This document shows, in pieces, positions 38,032 to 49,859 of a stretch of 64,000 nucleotides of DNA. Numbering within the stretch: the stretch's first letter is position 1; each line of letters begins with the position of its first letter. The translations under genes were made by a program, and so were the position numbers. Source of the stretch: Carnegiea gigantea (lineage: Eukaryota > Streptophyta > Magnoliopsida > Caryophyllales > Cactaceae); contig JAKOGI010000004.1 of NCBI GenBank assembly GCA_029747015.1, positions 1,275,001-1,339,000 on the forward strand, written 5' to 3'. Under the pieces are notes generated by a model that searched no databases, had not been told where the DNA came from, and saw only the letters and a list, made by a program, of their open reading frames with translations.

Positions 38032-38294
38032 GGCGATGGGTCGGATCTAGGTTTGGTTCATTTGGATCTAGGTTCATTTATTTTTTTTTAATTACCTAGA
38101 CTCAGATCCGCCTCAAGCCTGTTGGGTTTCGAAAGGTAGGACACAAACCCAGACCATGTGAGTCTGGCGGGTCCATATGTTCTAAATAGATCCTAACTAT
38201 TTTCGCATTAAAAATTAGTTTTTCTGCATCTCAACATGAATCATCACATTCTAAAGATAACCAATTTAATTTTGAAGATGTGATACTTAATAAA

Positions 38295-39598
38295 GGATAT
38301 GTACGAGGGAGGGCGGACGCGTGTTAGGACACCGGAAGGGGTCTCTAACGACTTCGCTGTTAGTATGGGCCTATATCAGGGCTCCGCCCTAAGTCCGTTT
38401 CTTTTCACTTTAGTTTTGGATGAACTCACTAGAGGAATCCAGGACGAGGTGCCTTGGTGCATGTTATTTGCAGATGACATCATTCTTATCGATGTGACCA
38501 GGCAGGGGGTGAATGACTGGTTGGAGAGTTGGAGGTATACGCTGGAAGTTAGGGGTTTTCGGTTAAGTAGATCAAAAACGGAATACCTCCATTGCTGTTT
38601 CAGTGGTAGGATAGAAGAGAGGGGAGAAATCACACTGGATGGGAGGGTGATACCAAAGGTCGCTAAATTTAAGTATCTGGGCTCGATCATCCAGCAAAAT
38701 AGGGACATTGACGAGGATATTAGCCAGCGGATAAAAGTGGGTTGGTAAAAGTGGAAGTCAGCGTCAGGGGTACTGTGTGACAAGAGAGTGCCCCTAGAAT
38801 TGAAAGGCAGAGTCTATCGGATGGTAATTAGACCGACTGTTCTCTATGAATCGGAGTGTTGGCCTCTAAAGAAGACGCAGGCCCAAAGGTTGATGGTAGC
38901 TGAGATGAGAATGATCAGGTGGATGTGTGGTTTTACGAGATTGGACAGAATTAGGAATGGAGTAATCAGGAGCTTAGCTGAAGGGGCCCCCATAGAGGAG
39001 AAGATGAGGGAATCGAGGCTCAGATGGTTCGGCCACGTAAAGAGGAGAAGTGTGGCCGCCCCAGTGCGGAGGTGTGAGATGATCGACCCCCTCGGTGGAA
39101 AGAGAGGGAGGGGTAGACCGAAGAAGAGCCTAGAGGAAGTGGTTAGAGAGGACCTGAGAGTTACCGGTCTGACGGAGGACATGGCTCAGGATAGGAGGCT
39201 GTGGCGGAATAGGATTAAGGTCTCTGATTGTAGGGGACCGGCTCCGTAGGTGGCAGTACCTTCGGTGGGGTGGGGTGGGGTGGGGCGGGTAGGGTTTTGG
39301 TGTGCTTGTCTGCAGGTCGTGCTTTTCTGGGATGTGACGGCATCTAGTGCCCCTGGTTGGTTGAGGTATGTCTCTACTCCTTATTTATTTTGCTCTCCGG
39401 CCCATTTTCTCCTCCTTGGTTTTTGGTTTGCAATCGTTTTCTCTTTAAACCTTTTTCAAAAAAAAAAAAAAAAAAACTGTTTTGTGGGTCTTAAGGAATC
39501 AACCTCTCTATGGGTAGTAATACCGGTAGGGGTAAGGTTGACTACAGCTGAATCGACCCAGAGCCCGCGAAAGCGGGACCCACACTGGGAGTTGTTGT
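38295..39598 (+). mobile_element. 5'-truncated RTE-clade LINE with 14 bp target duplication
   Basis: An exact 14 bp duplication TGATACTTAATAAA flanks the insert at 38281-38294 and 39599-39612. The insert keeps the C-terminal part of a reverse transcriptase (QGSALSPFLF at about 38377, catalytic FADD at 38467-38478, then KYLGSIIQ). The following region has the RTE-type tail (RLRWFGHV, GRGRPKKSLEEV) ending in TAG at 39247. The frame has one stop, TAA at 38746-38748. The 3' UTR has a G-rich tract, an A-run at about 39459-39476, and ends GTTGTTGTTG, a tail type shared by plant RTE LINEs and their SINEs. Truncation at the 5' side and a long target duplication are the marks of target-primed reverse transcription. 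Confidence 0.92.
39267..39294 (+). repeat. G-quadruplex-forming tract in LINE 3' UTR
   Basis: Four GGGG runs separated by single bases, then two GGG runs, directly after the LINE stop codon. This fits the G-quadruplex consensus with very short loops. Confidence 0.8.
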
Positions 39599-40162
39599 TG
39601 ATACTTAATAAAAAAATTTCTAGCGACACTTAAAATAGTTAAGTGTTCTTAGTTACGTCTTATACACAAAAAAATAATATTTATATACAGACCACAAATA
39701 CAAAGTTCATCAAATTTTAAAACAAATATGACAAAAGAGTTTTTCTTCCAAGACCGCCAGAAAGCAAAGTGGCTTTGGGATTTACTAGTTTAGAGTTACT
39801 TTAACTAGTTGCCTTTGCCACATTTTTTTATAAACAAATTAGTGGGACTTAAACAGGCCTTGGGTCGAGTCTGGGTCTGAATTTTTCAGACCCAGAGACG
39901 ACCTACATCCCTCAAATTTAGACCCGCTTAAGACCCATCAGATCTCATTTGACTGGATCTATAACCTCTAAATTGAATTGAATATAATGAAACTGGTTCG
40001 AGTCCAGGACCCCCAATCATCTACTGTGTTGTAATTAATATCACTTTATTTAGTTGATGGATGTTATTAGAGGCCTTTGACGAATATGGAGGGAAAAGTG
40101 GATACTTCTATGACATGTAAAATGCATTACACTTTCTTAAACCTACTTGTTTTGCAAATAAT

Positions 40163-40352
40163 TGCGACCGTTGCCTAAAAGTTAAAAGTAAAAAGGGAGG
40201 TATTTTAGAATACCTCATCTTCTCTCTTTTCTCCTCTTCTCTCTCTCTCACCAACCCTTGAACCCTTGACCTGTGGCAAGGCAATAATGCCCAATGCCAA
40301 CAAGGACCAAGGAGAGTTGGTGATGCCCTCGCCAATCCTTATAAATATATCC
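40163..40352 (-). mobile_element. SINE-like repeat with GAGGTATTTTAGAATACCTC hairpin, copy A
   Basis: It shares with two other places (about 49.6 and 55.3 kb) the palindromic word GAGGTATTTTAGAATACCTC (here about 40197-40217). A CT-rich stretch, ACCCTTGAACCCTTGACC and an AATnCCA/GGCA-rich end follow. On the minus strand GGGTTCAAGGGTT resembles a Pol III B-box, which suggests a tRNA-derived SINE. The boundaries are approximate. Confidence 0.55.
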
Positions 40353-41330
40353 AATATTCCCCAAATACCCAAATTAATTATTTTTTTGGTTTAAAAAGAA
40401 GTACATCGGAACTTTTACGATGAATCGGCTGGAAACTCTTGGGCTATTTGACAAAGGGTTCGATAGAGGAACATAAAATGATAAAAAATGTTGTTTACAT
40501 TATTTTGGATTCTAATGAATTTAATTTGACTTTATGCTTTGATTGCATTCTTCAACTAATTATTGAAGCAAATCTTGCAAGAATTCAACTACCAAAGGCA
40601 CCATATTCTATTAATGACAATTCTGCTCTACTTTGTTCAACATAAATGTCTACTATTGTACGATAGAACCAAAGCATACGCATCATCATCCTTTTGCATT
40701 TTACTGTTTGATTAATAGTACTTTCTCACTGTGTATATATACGTATATGTTATGCATTTAAAGAGGTGGATTTCATATTACATATTTAATTAAATTGGAC
40801 TGCAAAAAATTCTTGCATAAGAATTATCTGATTGGCTCTTATATATTAGTCGTCATTCAAGTTGGTTCATAATAAAATCTCTTAATGGGGCTCTCATGCA
40901 TTAGTTCATCTAATGATCAGTGGAGAGAAACAGTAAAATTGGCATACACATTATCAGTTGGTAGTATTATAAATAAATGAATTTCTTTCAAAAAATTATA
41001 AATAAATGAATTTAAGATTCGAGTAAAATGGTTAACGTGCAATAACAAGGATCTAGCATGTGATATGACATACTATCAAATTGCAAGCAATAAGTGCATC
41101 ATCCAAGTAATTTATTATAAGATTTTAAAAAGAAACATAATATAAAATTAGAAGTCTGAAAAACACATACTTAACTATGAACTCGGCCAACTATTTATAA
41201 ATCAAAGTTGGGCAAATAAGTATAAAGTACAATATTTTGCACAGTAAATGAATCAAAATGAAATGAAGAAATAGCTAAATACATCTGTAGGCACTAAAAA
41301 CTATTCGTGCCGTATCAAAATAAAATAAAA
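40353..41330. other. AT-rich intergenic DNA
   Basis: No supported gene or repeat end. Small open frames here (for example 40439-40645) show no recognisable protein. Confidence 0.5.
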
Positions 41331-41942
41331 TTAATTAATTGAGTCGACCCTTTTAATTAACTTAATCAGGCCCAAAAGACTCACAAATCAGCCCCGAAAG
41401 ACTCGCAAGTCACTCCCAAGTTGAAGCCCAAATGACTTCCAAGTCCACACTCAGTCAAAATTCAAGTCAAAGCCCAAACCAAGGCTCAAGACGACTATCA
41501 AGTTAAGTCACGACCTAAAGTCCAAACGACGTGCAAGTCAAAGCACAGTCGAAACTAAGTCAAAGTCAAAGGAAAAGGCAAATGAAAAGTCAAAATAATC
41601 CAGGATGAAGTCTGATTGAAAGGCTCAAGACCCAGGTCAAGGCCCAAAATCTAAGTCAAGCCCATTTTGACTTTCAAGGGGAGGGGAGGAGTTTTCCTGT
41701 AAATAGGCCCCTACCCCCTTGATTCAAAGGTTAGAAAATCCATCATAAAAAGAAGAGAGAATCAAAGGATTATTGCATTTATAGAGATTATCCCCAATTC
41801 ATTCAAATAAATCTATAAAAATTCAATCTTTGTAATTTGTGATTACAAATTTGGCACGCTCAGTGGAACATCTCTATTCTCATCTCTTTCTGCTAAAAGA
41901 TCAAGACTTTCAAGTCACAAGAACATCTTATTCAAGGAAGAC
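41331..41942 (+). mobile_element. Gypsy LTR remainder and primer-binding region
   Basis: A stretch rich in AAGTC/CAAGTC words (41390-41670) and a TATA-poor leader end in GATTACA. Then comes TTGGCACGCTCAGTGGAA at 41851-41868, which resembles the TTGGCACGC(C)CAGTGG-type primer-binding region seen in Tat-lineage Gypsy elements. The LTR's left end could not be placed. Confidence 0.5.
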
Positions 41943-43055
41943 ATGGCTACAAAGAATGTTGCCACGCAAGCTTTGAAGAAGAGCAGCACATGATCTCTTT
42001 CGTGCATATCCTGTGTAGCGAGCATCACTTCTAACAAGTGCGCGCACACAATGAAGACCAGGAGTATGGCGAAAGCTATTATGTCGACTGCTCCTGGGCA
42101 AATTGCGCCGCCCCCATCCAAACTCCAAGACTCGAAAACACAACAAAATGCACCCTCTGGGATGGATGGAATTCAAAATTCCCCAAGTTCTAATAATTCG
42201 ATGGGAAAGGCAATCCAAAACAGCATGTCGCACACTTCATTGAGACATGTAACAATACTGGGACCGACGGCGACTTTATGATAAAACAGTTCGTCAGGAT
42301 GTTGAAAGGTATTATCTGTGACTGGTATGCTGACTTAGAGCCTGAGTCCATTAACAGCTGGGAGCTAAAGGAGTAACAGTTCCTCAACAGGTTCTACAGC
42401 GCTCGGCGCATTGTCAGCATGACTGACCTGACAAATACAAAACAATGGAAGGATGAGCCGGTTCTTGACTGCATCAACTGCTGGCGCACACTTAGCCTTG
42501 AGTGCAACGATCCGCTGTCTAAAGCTTTTGCTATTGAAATGTGCACCCAAGGCATGCACTGGGACTTGCTGTACTTCTACAAATGAGCAAACCTAGGACT
42601 TTTCAAAAATTGGCGACCAAGGCGCATGACATGGAGGTGACGATAGCTAGCTGCCGCGGTAACTCCTTCTATTCTACTAAATCAAGGAAGGACAAAGTTG
42701 AATTGGAGAAGAATGTTAACTTTTCTAAGAGCATGACCAAAGAAGCGATGTCCACCTCTACAAATCAGCCAATTCGCATTACGAGAAAGCCAAAACTAAG
42801 GGGCAAGAAGAGCTCCTCGTTCAAGGTTGTGACAAAGAAGTGTCCCACACTAAAAGAGTTTCAAGAAAAGAAGTATCCATTTCTCGACTCAGATTTTACA
42901 GGCATGCTGGATAACTTGCTCGAGAAGGGTGTCATCGAATTGTCCGAGCCAAAGCACCCAAAGGAAGTTGGGAGGACCGCCGACCCTAAATACTGTCGGT
43001 ACCATGGAACCGTTAGTCACCCTCTTGAAAAGTGCATTACACTCAAGGAGCATGT
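41943..43055 (+). pseudogene. Ty3/Gypsy gag relic (Tat-like)
   Basis: Gag homology is spread over three frames. An N-terminal piece from 41943 has a stop at 41991. The Retrotrans_gag core is at 42197-42585 (KGNPKQHVAHFIETCNNTG, DWYADLEPESINSW, QFLNRFYSARR) with an internal stop near 42374. A C-terminal piece follows at 42580-43050 (FQKLATKAHDMEV, then YCRYHGTVSHPLEKC). At least two frameshifts are needed. Homology stops abruptly where the 436 bp repeat begins at 43056, so pol is absent. Confidence 0.82.
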
Positions 43056-43491
43056 AACACCCCCAACCCTAATGCCTAGTTAGCCTAACCTAATTATTCC
43101 TAAGCTATTGATTAGCAGCGGAGGTCCTTTGGTTGGAGGCGTTACCGCCGTTCCGTAATGGAATAAGACTAGCTGGGATTACTGGAAGCATCATAGTGCT
43201 CATTTAATTGCCCGACTTGCGACAAAATTGAAATGACATCTATTCAAGCATTCACATAGGTTGCGATGTACCAGCTACTTCATATACGATTACAGTTTAC
43301 TAGTACTCTGTGGCATTCAAAAGATTACACAACCTTTAGATATTAAAGATGCTAGCCTATGAATCACTGTGAGCTCATGACTAGCGCAACCCCAGCAAAA
43401 GAATTAGAACCTTGTTTCACTTCTTACTATTCTGTTGTTTGTCCGTGGGACCGTTCAGTGAGGCCTTACCTAAAACAGAAAACACAAAAAT
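43056..43491. repeat. 436 bp direct repeat, copy 1
   Basis: It starts AACACCCCCAACCCTAATGCC and ends AACAGAAAACACAAAAAT. A second copy of equal length lies at 43991-44426, roughly nine positions in ten identical by eye, with most differences C/T or G/A. The flanks differ, so this is not a simple tandem array. It could be a partial LTR; no coding signal. Confidence 0.88.
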
Positions 43492-43990
43492 ATTCGAAAT
43501 ATGAGACGAAGCTCAGCACGCACATTCCTATGCAGTAAAATAAGCTTTGAGTTAAATCAGTTGGGCGCCCGCATTTCAAAACGTTTTGTTTGGCAAACGG
43601 GAGACAGAGAATGTATGAGTAAAACTGATTTGCAGGTGATTATCTATAAGTGGACTCCTATTGACATCTGCAGCGATTTTGAGATAGGTATACACCTCCC
43701 ATGCCGATCGAAGAGTCTGAGTTGCAGCCGCGCGGGTAAATTGAAGGGCATAAGCCCTGATGATTGATAATTGATGCGGCCACTTGATTATGTGACAAAA
43801 CATTGCATTAAATGATTCATTATATAATTATCATATTGATTTTGCATAATTTGAGAAACATGTGAGTTTTCTAAGAGCACATGCAATGTACGTACGTGCT
43901 TATTTTTCCTTTTTGCCATCCGATTACCATCGAGACTTGTTTAAACGCTAAACATCCCAATTAGAGGTAAATCTTATCCACATATATCTT
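43492..43990. other. Unique spacer between the 436 bp repeats
   Basis: 499 bp with no recognised domain. Short open frames exist on both strands without a recognisable product. Confidence 0.5.
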
Positions 43991-44426
43991 AACACCCCCA
44001 ACCCTAATGCCTAATTAGCCCAACCTAATTATTCCTAAGTTATTGATTAGCAATAGAAGTCCTTTGGTTGGAGGCGTTATCGCCGTTCTGTAATGGAACA
44101 GGGCTAGCTGAGATTACTGGAAGCATCATAGCACTCATTTAATTGCCCGACTCGCGACAAAATTGAAATGACATCTAATCAAGCATTTACATAAGTTGCG
44201 ATGTACCTGCAACTTCATATACGATTACAGTTTAATAGTACTCTACGACATTCAAAAGATTACACAACCCTTAGATGTTAAAGATGCTAGCTTATGAATC
44301 ACTGTGAGCTCATGACTAGCGCAACCCCAGCAAAAGAATTAGAACCTTGTTTCACTTCTTACTATTCTCTTGCTTGCTCGGGGGACTGTTCACTGAGGCC
44401 TTACCTAAAACAGAAAACACAAAAAT
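43991..44426. repeat. 436 bp direct repeat, copy 2
   Basis: Same orientation and length as 43056-43491. It begins AACACCCCCAACCCTAATGCC after ATATATCTT and ends at AAAACACAAAAAT before GCTTGG. Confidence 0.88.
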
Positions 44427-47400
44427 GCTTGGAAAAAAGAATTCTAAAACTTGAAATCTGGAACCAATTAATATATTTATTTGTATACATAAATAACTCT
44501 TAAACAAGCTAAGTAAGAGCTATAGCGCACGAAAGAAATAGTTCCAAGACAATAATAATGACAATAATTTGAAAGAGCATGTAGAACTATTGAATATTGA
44601 GACAATGGATATATGTAAAGTTCAATAAAAACATAGTATGGATTTTTTATTTAAAAAAAGTAAAGACACTTCAAAAAAGAAAAAAGAAATCTCTGTTTTA
44701 GTAACTGAAAGGAATTTGCAGAAATGAAATGAATTTTGATTCTTTATTTTAGTAATATTATTTGGAAACAGGTAGGGTGAACACAAAGAAACTTCAATCT
44801 TGAATATTTGCGAGACCAACTTGGCCTTAAATATATTTTGCAAAGGAATTTCAACATTATTATGCGGTTTTATAGTAGATTGACGTATATAAGGGACTAT
44901 GGAATTCCAAAATAATTCACAATATACTAATAGAAATACCTCCCAAAAAATCAAAAATTATATGTTTACGGTACTGACAAAAGAGAGAAACAAAAAAGAA
45001 AATCATGTATGGTAATTGAAAGCACAAGAAAGATAGCTAAGAAGAATTAAATGAGACTTAATTATTTTAATTAAAAAAATCAAAAGGCCAAAAAAGGTAC
45101 ATATAGAGTTTTCTTATTTTTAATATTCAAAACATATAGCCAGAAGGTAGCTTATTAATTGATACATAGTTGAATGAGTTTCTAAACTCTTGGTAAAAAC
45201 TTATGAGTAGTCACAAACACAAAAATCTATATATGCACTTGAACATGCAACTCCTTTTTTTTTGGGGAGGGGGTGAATAAGAACTAAAGGCATCAAAAGA
45301 AAACTGTAATAATTCATATTAGTAAGGTGGACAAAAAAAAAGTAGGATAGTGATAAAAAAAAAAATATATATGTAAAGAAGTCAAGATTAATGTGTTTTA
45401 AAAGAATCGACTTCACCGAGTAAGAATTACTTGGTTGATAAAGGATAAGTGGATGTAATTTGCTGACTTATTCGTGAAGGGAATAGATAGAAATCTTTGG
45501 AGTAAAGTTGACTGCTCAAGTGACTTTCTTTACGATTTTATTGGTGTTGTTTCTTGGAGTCATTAGTTGGTGTTATGCTAGTTGATTTTTTTTTTTTTTT
45601 TGGGGTGTGGGTATCAATCTATGTTGGTATCGGATATCAAGTTCGATTGTAATTTTGTTTTAAGGATCTTAGGTGTTTTTAGGAGTGCAAAAATTTTGTA
45701 AGATGTGGGGAGTTTTGTTGGGGCCTCCAGGTCTCTTTGTATCTTGATTTTCATATTATTAATTATTAAAAAAAGAATAAATAGATGTACGATGATTTAC
45801 CAATTAAATTTTAAAATTAGATCTTCAGGGAGAAAAGTCAAAGGAAAAAAAACTATCCATTGGTATAAAAAAAACCTGCATATTATTAGAATATGAAACA
45901 ATATTAATGATAAAATGAGTTGGGGGCAAGTAAAACTTGGTTCTTACTCGATAGAGGAAGCTAACGAATGGGAGGAAAACGTGAGAGGCTTGACCGTGTG
46001 ATATGGCCCCTTTCATACCATTGAATTACATATTTCTGTTTTAAAAAAAAGGAAAAAATTACGTTTTTTAATTTAATTATTGACATAATTATCCTTGCAA
46101 AATGGCAGTTATTGTACCTATTTGAGGAGGATTTGAATAGAATAAACTCAAAATTAAGGATAAATTAGATAAATCAAAAATTATCCACCAATTGACCTCT
46201 TGGATTATAATATAACATAGATTAGCTTTCTTAATTTTGCTATTACCCCTGACTTTGATCCTCTTATTTTGCTAGCTATAAAAATTTTTTTAAAAAAAAA
46301 ACCATTAGAACAGCCAATTGATTTTTGCAGAATTAAATCCATTAAATAATTGGACATGGAAAAGGCACTTCGTATTTATCTAGAGCTTGCCTCTTAAACT
46401 TGAAGACTCTTGAAAGAATAAAGATACAGCAAAAATCCACCACGTAGTTCCAATTTTTGTTATTTGCTAAGAATTGCCTCATAAATTACTTCTGTATCAG
46501 CACATCTCTCGGTTGCCTTTTGTTGATATTAAATCTCGTTTTGATTGCTTTATATATGTGCCACTTGTTAATTGATTTAATATTATTTCTTTTTACAAAT
46601 AAAGTTGCTTTGTCATATTTAAGTGTTTTATTTTACACTTTGATGGGAGTATTGGTCTAATGGTCTCTGTTTTTATGAGAGTTACGTTGTGTTGTATTCA
46701 ATTAGTGCGGTCTAAAATTTTAGAAGAAGATCAATTTTTAAATCGGTATAATATGCATTGCTTATGAGGTCCTCCATCAATAGTAATGATGAGAGTCATA
46801 GAAGATTTCTTTTTTTTTTTTTTTAATGACAAGATTGTCATAATTTCGAAGTGAAACCTCAGTATAATTTGTATAAGTTATTTAAGGTTGAATTTCATGA
46901 ATGTGTTTTAGATTTACAATTGTTCATTCACAATTTTTATTATAATTAAATGTCATTTGTATTGTATTTTATTAATGAAATCGTGGTATTTTGTTTCAAA
47001 AAAAAAGTTGATAAATCTATTAAACAACTATAACTTAATAACCTCTCATTTTATTAAAATATTTCTTAACCGTTAATTTGTTAGTTTTAGGCATATAATA
47101 TTTCTTCCGAAAATAAGTATTGCTTTCACCTTTCTTGCTAAATTAAAGTGAACAGATGGAAAGAGAAGTAAAAACCAAAAAAAAAAAAGAGAAAAACTTA
47201 AAATAGCATATATGGCAAAATCATTTGATATCAATAAAAGAGACATTAAAAAAGGGAGAAAGGAGGTAAAAGGCGCTGCCTGGAAGGAGGGGTTCTGCAT
47301 GATAGGCACCAGTATAATTAAGCTGTAATTAGTTTCGTGCCCACGTATTGGCATTAAAAAATTTCATCCACTTTAATTATGAAATTTATCCCAACCAAAA

Positions 47401-47857
47401 GGAAAAATCAAGTATTGCCCCATCCATAGGCATATATATAGTCAAATTTTTGGGAATACCTGAAATTATATATCAAAATTTTCTTTTCTTAATAATATAT
47501 AGTCAAAACAGGTATTTGATAATATTATGGCACTATAAACACTAGTAGGGTTTTTGACAATGATTATTTAGGATAGGGAGTGTTTTAAATGTAATAGTCA
47601 CCATTTAGAGTTTATTATTTCTATTTTGTATTATTCAAACCTAATTTAAATAAAGGCACTCCATATTAGGTTTATAAAATTTTAAAAATATTTTGGTAAT
47701 TTGACAATGGAGATATTCAAAATTGCCATGAGGGCCATCACCAAGACACTTATGAGCTAAATGATGGCAAGTATAAGAATGGTGAGGAGCAAATAACATG
47801 GAGCAATTTCTGTTAGTCAACAATATTTGGAATGAAATTAAGACCAAAAGTATTTAA
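44427..47857. other. AT-rich intergenic DNA, 3.4 kb
   Basis: No supported gene. It contains several A and T homopolymers of 10 or more bases (for example about 45586, 46810, 47178) that mimic short open frames. No transposon ends were recognised. Confidence 0.5.
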
Positions 47858-48258
47858 GGGCGTGTTCGTTTCAGTGTTTAGAAAGCTTTTGGTAATCACC
47901 AACCACTCTTAACCGTTTATAAACGCTTCTAACCGCTTATAAATGCTCCTAATTGCTAGTGAACCCTGACTAACCGTTACTTACTATCTTTAAATGCTAG
48001 TCACAACCGCTATTAACCGTTGATAACCACTAACTGTTAGTAATTCATAACTACTAATAAACGCTGGTAACCATTAGTAAACCCTAATTAACCCTTATTT
48101 ACTATCTCTAAAAAAGGCTAGTCATAACCATTATTAACCGCTGATAACCGCTAACTACTATTCGTCACCGTTAATTAACATCGGTAACCACTAGTAAACT
48201 ACTTTTGATAACTGCTAACCGCTAACCGCTAAGTCTAAACGCTGAAATGAACAGGCCC
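47858..48258. mobile_element. Harbinger-like MITE with ACCGCTAA units
   Basis: The termini are GGGCGTGTTCGTTTCAGTG and CGCTGAAATGAACAGGCCC, with TAA duplications at 47855-47857 and 48259-48261. The interior is full of AACCGCTAACCGTTA-type words instead of the GGTTGAAG units of the other three copies. It has a related terminus but a different subfamily interior. Confidence 0.82.
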
Positions 48259-48454
48259 TAAGTTCGAAAAATGTGTAGCTTGGACAAAATTATTTGTTAA
48301 TCTTTGATTTAAAATGTGAAAAATTTGATATAACTTAATCGTAGTTAAAATTAGGTTTGGATACTTGCTAGACATTAAAAAATAAAATACTCACATTGAA
48401 ATTCTTTTAAGTTGTTGGGATAAACCCTCTTTGTTTATCCATTTTTAGATTTTA

Positions 48455-49475
48455 CTAGTGTTAAACCCATGCTTCGCATGGATTGGTATAGTTTTTTAGT
48501 TTAACAGATTTCTATCTAATAAGGCAATATGTACATAATAAATATATTATCGAAAAAAAATCCTTATTGTCGTTCATCAAAATAAATTAACTATTTTGAT
48601 GAATAATAGTCTAAGAGCCCAATACAATTTTATGTCCCCAATTGCAGGATACAAAGTTAATATATATAGCCATTAATGCACCTTTCTCCACGAATTATGA
48701 AGTACAACTTCTAAATTTCATCACTGCGTTACCCTATCACTCTGTGATTATAACTATACCACCCTTCCTCTTAAGAGGAAAAAAAGTTATTATAGTTTAT
48801 TAAGGTTAACATAATGAAATTAATTCATACATAACAAGTTTTATAAAGAAGCCCCAATTATAAGTATCCATTAGTTACAAAAGTTTGATTTAAAGAAAAT
48901 TAAAATATGATTAATTAGATATACTTCCCTATGAAAATATGAAAAGTATTAAAGCATTAAGGAATAATGGAATGTTGATAGCCATTTTGTTTATTCTTAA
49001 TTAATATTAAGACTACAACTAAAATCTTTTTTTAAATTAAGTTGACGACCTAAAATATTTGTAAAATATATATTAATGAAACTATAATAAAATAATTTTA
49101 CTTTAAATAATAATTTTTCATAATGCTATTTCTAATATTATTGATATATGATTTTACGATTATACTTATAATATTAAAATTACGAATATAAAATTTACAC
49201 AAGTTTTAAGGAGATACTAACACTTAATTTTTAAAAAATCAGAAAAAAAGATGAAACACGAAATTGAAAACTGAGTAACTTTTCCAATGCAAAGTGAACC
49301 TATGAGTTGAATGCCTACATTTATTTGATCTAATAAATCTTGCTAATACATGTCAATTGATATCTAAAATCAATAATTTAGAAAAGAAAAAAGAAAACAA
49401 TATTCACATCCAATGAGTGATTGCCAAGTGTCTAATTAAGAAGTAATCACTCAATTTTAAGTATAATTATATAGA
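48455..49475 (-). mobile_element. Non-autonomous Helitron, 1.0 kb
   Basis: On the minus strand it begins TCTATATAATTATACTTAAA (from 49475), preceded by A. It ends with a perfect hairpin CCATGCGAAGCATGG (48467-48481), eight bases, and CTAG at 48458-48455, followed by T. A/TC...hairpin...CTAG/T is the complete Helitron signature. The element is AT-rich and has no Rep/helicase, so it depends on another element. Confidence 0.85.
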
Positions 49476-49614
49476 TTTAGTTGGAATAATGACAGAACTC
49501 CTTGTTCAAAAAAAATAGAAAATGACAGAACTCCTTACAGACCACCATATAAAATTCAGGTCCTTTAAATTAGCCTAATACACGAATTAAGGTTCTTCAG
49601 GGGACTTCTGCAGT

Positions 49615-49765
49615 TCTAGTCGGAAGAAAAAAGCAGGTATTTTACAATACCTCCATTACGCCGAATAGCCTCGAACCCTTGACCCTTCACGTGACAATCT
49701 TTAATAAATGCCACTGGGAAGCAAGGCAGGGTGATGTTGGCACGTGCGAAATATATAGATAAAGT
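49615..49765 (-). mobile_element. SINE-like repeat with AGGTATTTTACAATACCT hairpin, copy B
   Basis: Same arrangement as copies A and C: hairpin at about 49635-49653, then CGAACCCTTGACCC, then AATAAATGCCACTGG. On the minus strand GGGTTCGAGGCTA is the best B-box match of the three copies. Confidence 0.55.
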
Positions 49766-49859
49766 TATTATTTTCTTTTTTATTCATTCCTTCCGAGTAG
49801 TGAACATGATTTGTTTTTCTTCGGTTAGATATTCTGGCACCGACTGGTAGACGTGAACA

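Larger units (their letters stand above)
38032..39970. mobile_element. hAT-like relic split by a LINE
   Basis: The left part (38032-38280) begins TATGTGGCGATGGGTCGG and is full of GGATC/GATCC and GACCC words. The right part (about 39850-39970) has the same word types (GGGTCTGAA, CAGACCC, GACCCATC) and ends GGATCTATAACCTCTA. Both resemble the intron-1 hAT element's ends (TAGGGGTGGCAATGG and its complement) in degenerate form. No target duplication was found. The LINE at 38295-39598 sits inside. Confidence 0.4.

Noticed and set aside
38376..39182. Minus-strand open frames across the LINE
   Set aside because: They lie antisense to the RT coding region and have no homology of their own.
39264..39294. 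GGGGT repeats as an interstitial telomere
   Set aside because: The plant telomere unit is TTTAGGG. These are GGGGT runs inside a LINE 3' UTR.
39994..40006. GGTTCGAGTCC, an exact Pol III B-box word that could mark a tRNA
   Set aside because: No A-box or acceptor stem lies at the right distance upstream, so there is no cloverleaf. Probably chance or a tiny tRNA-like fragment.
42051..42281. 76-codon frame as a separate small gene
   Set aside because: It lies inside the Gypsy gag relic and shifts out of the gag frame. It is part of that decayed gene.
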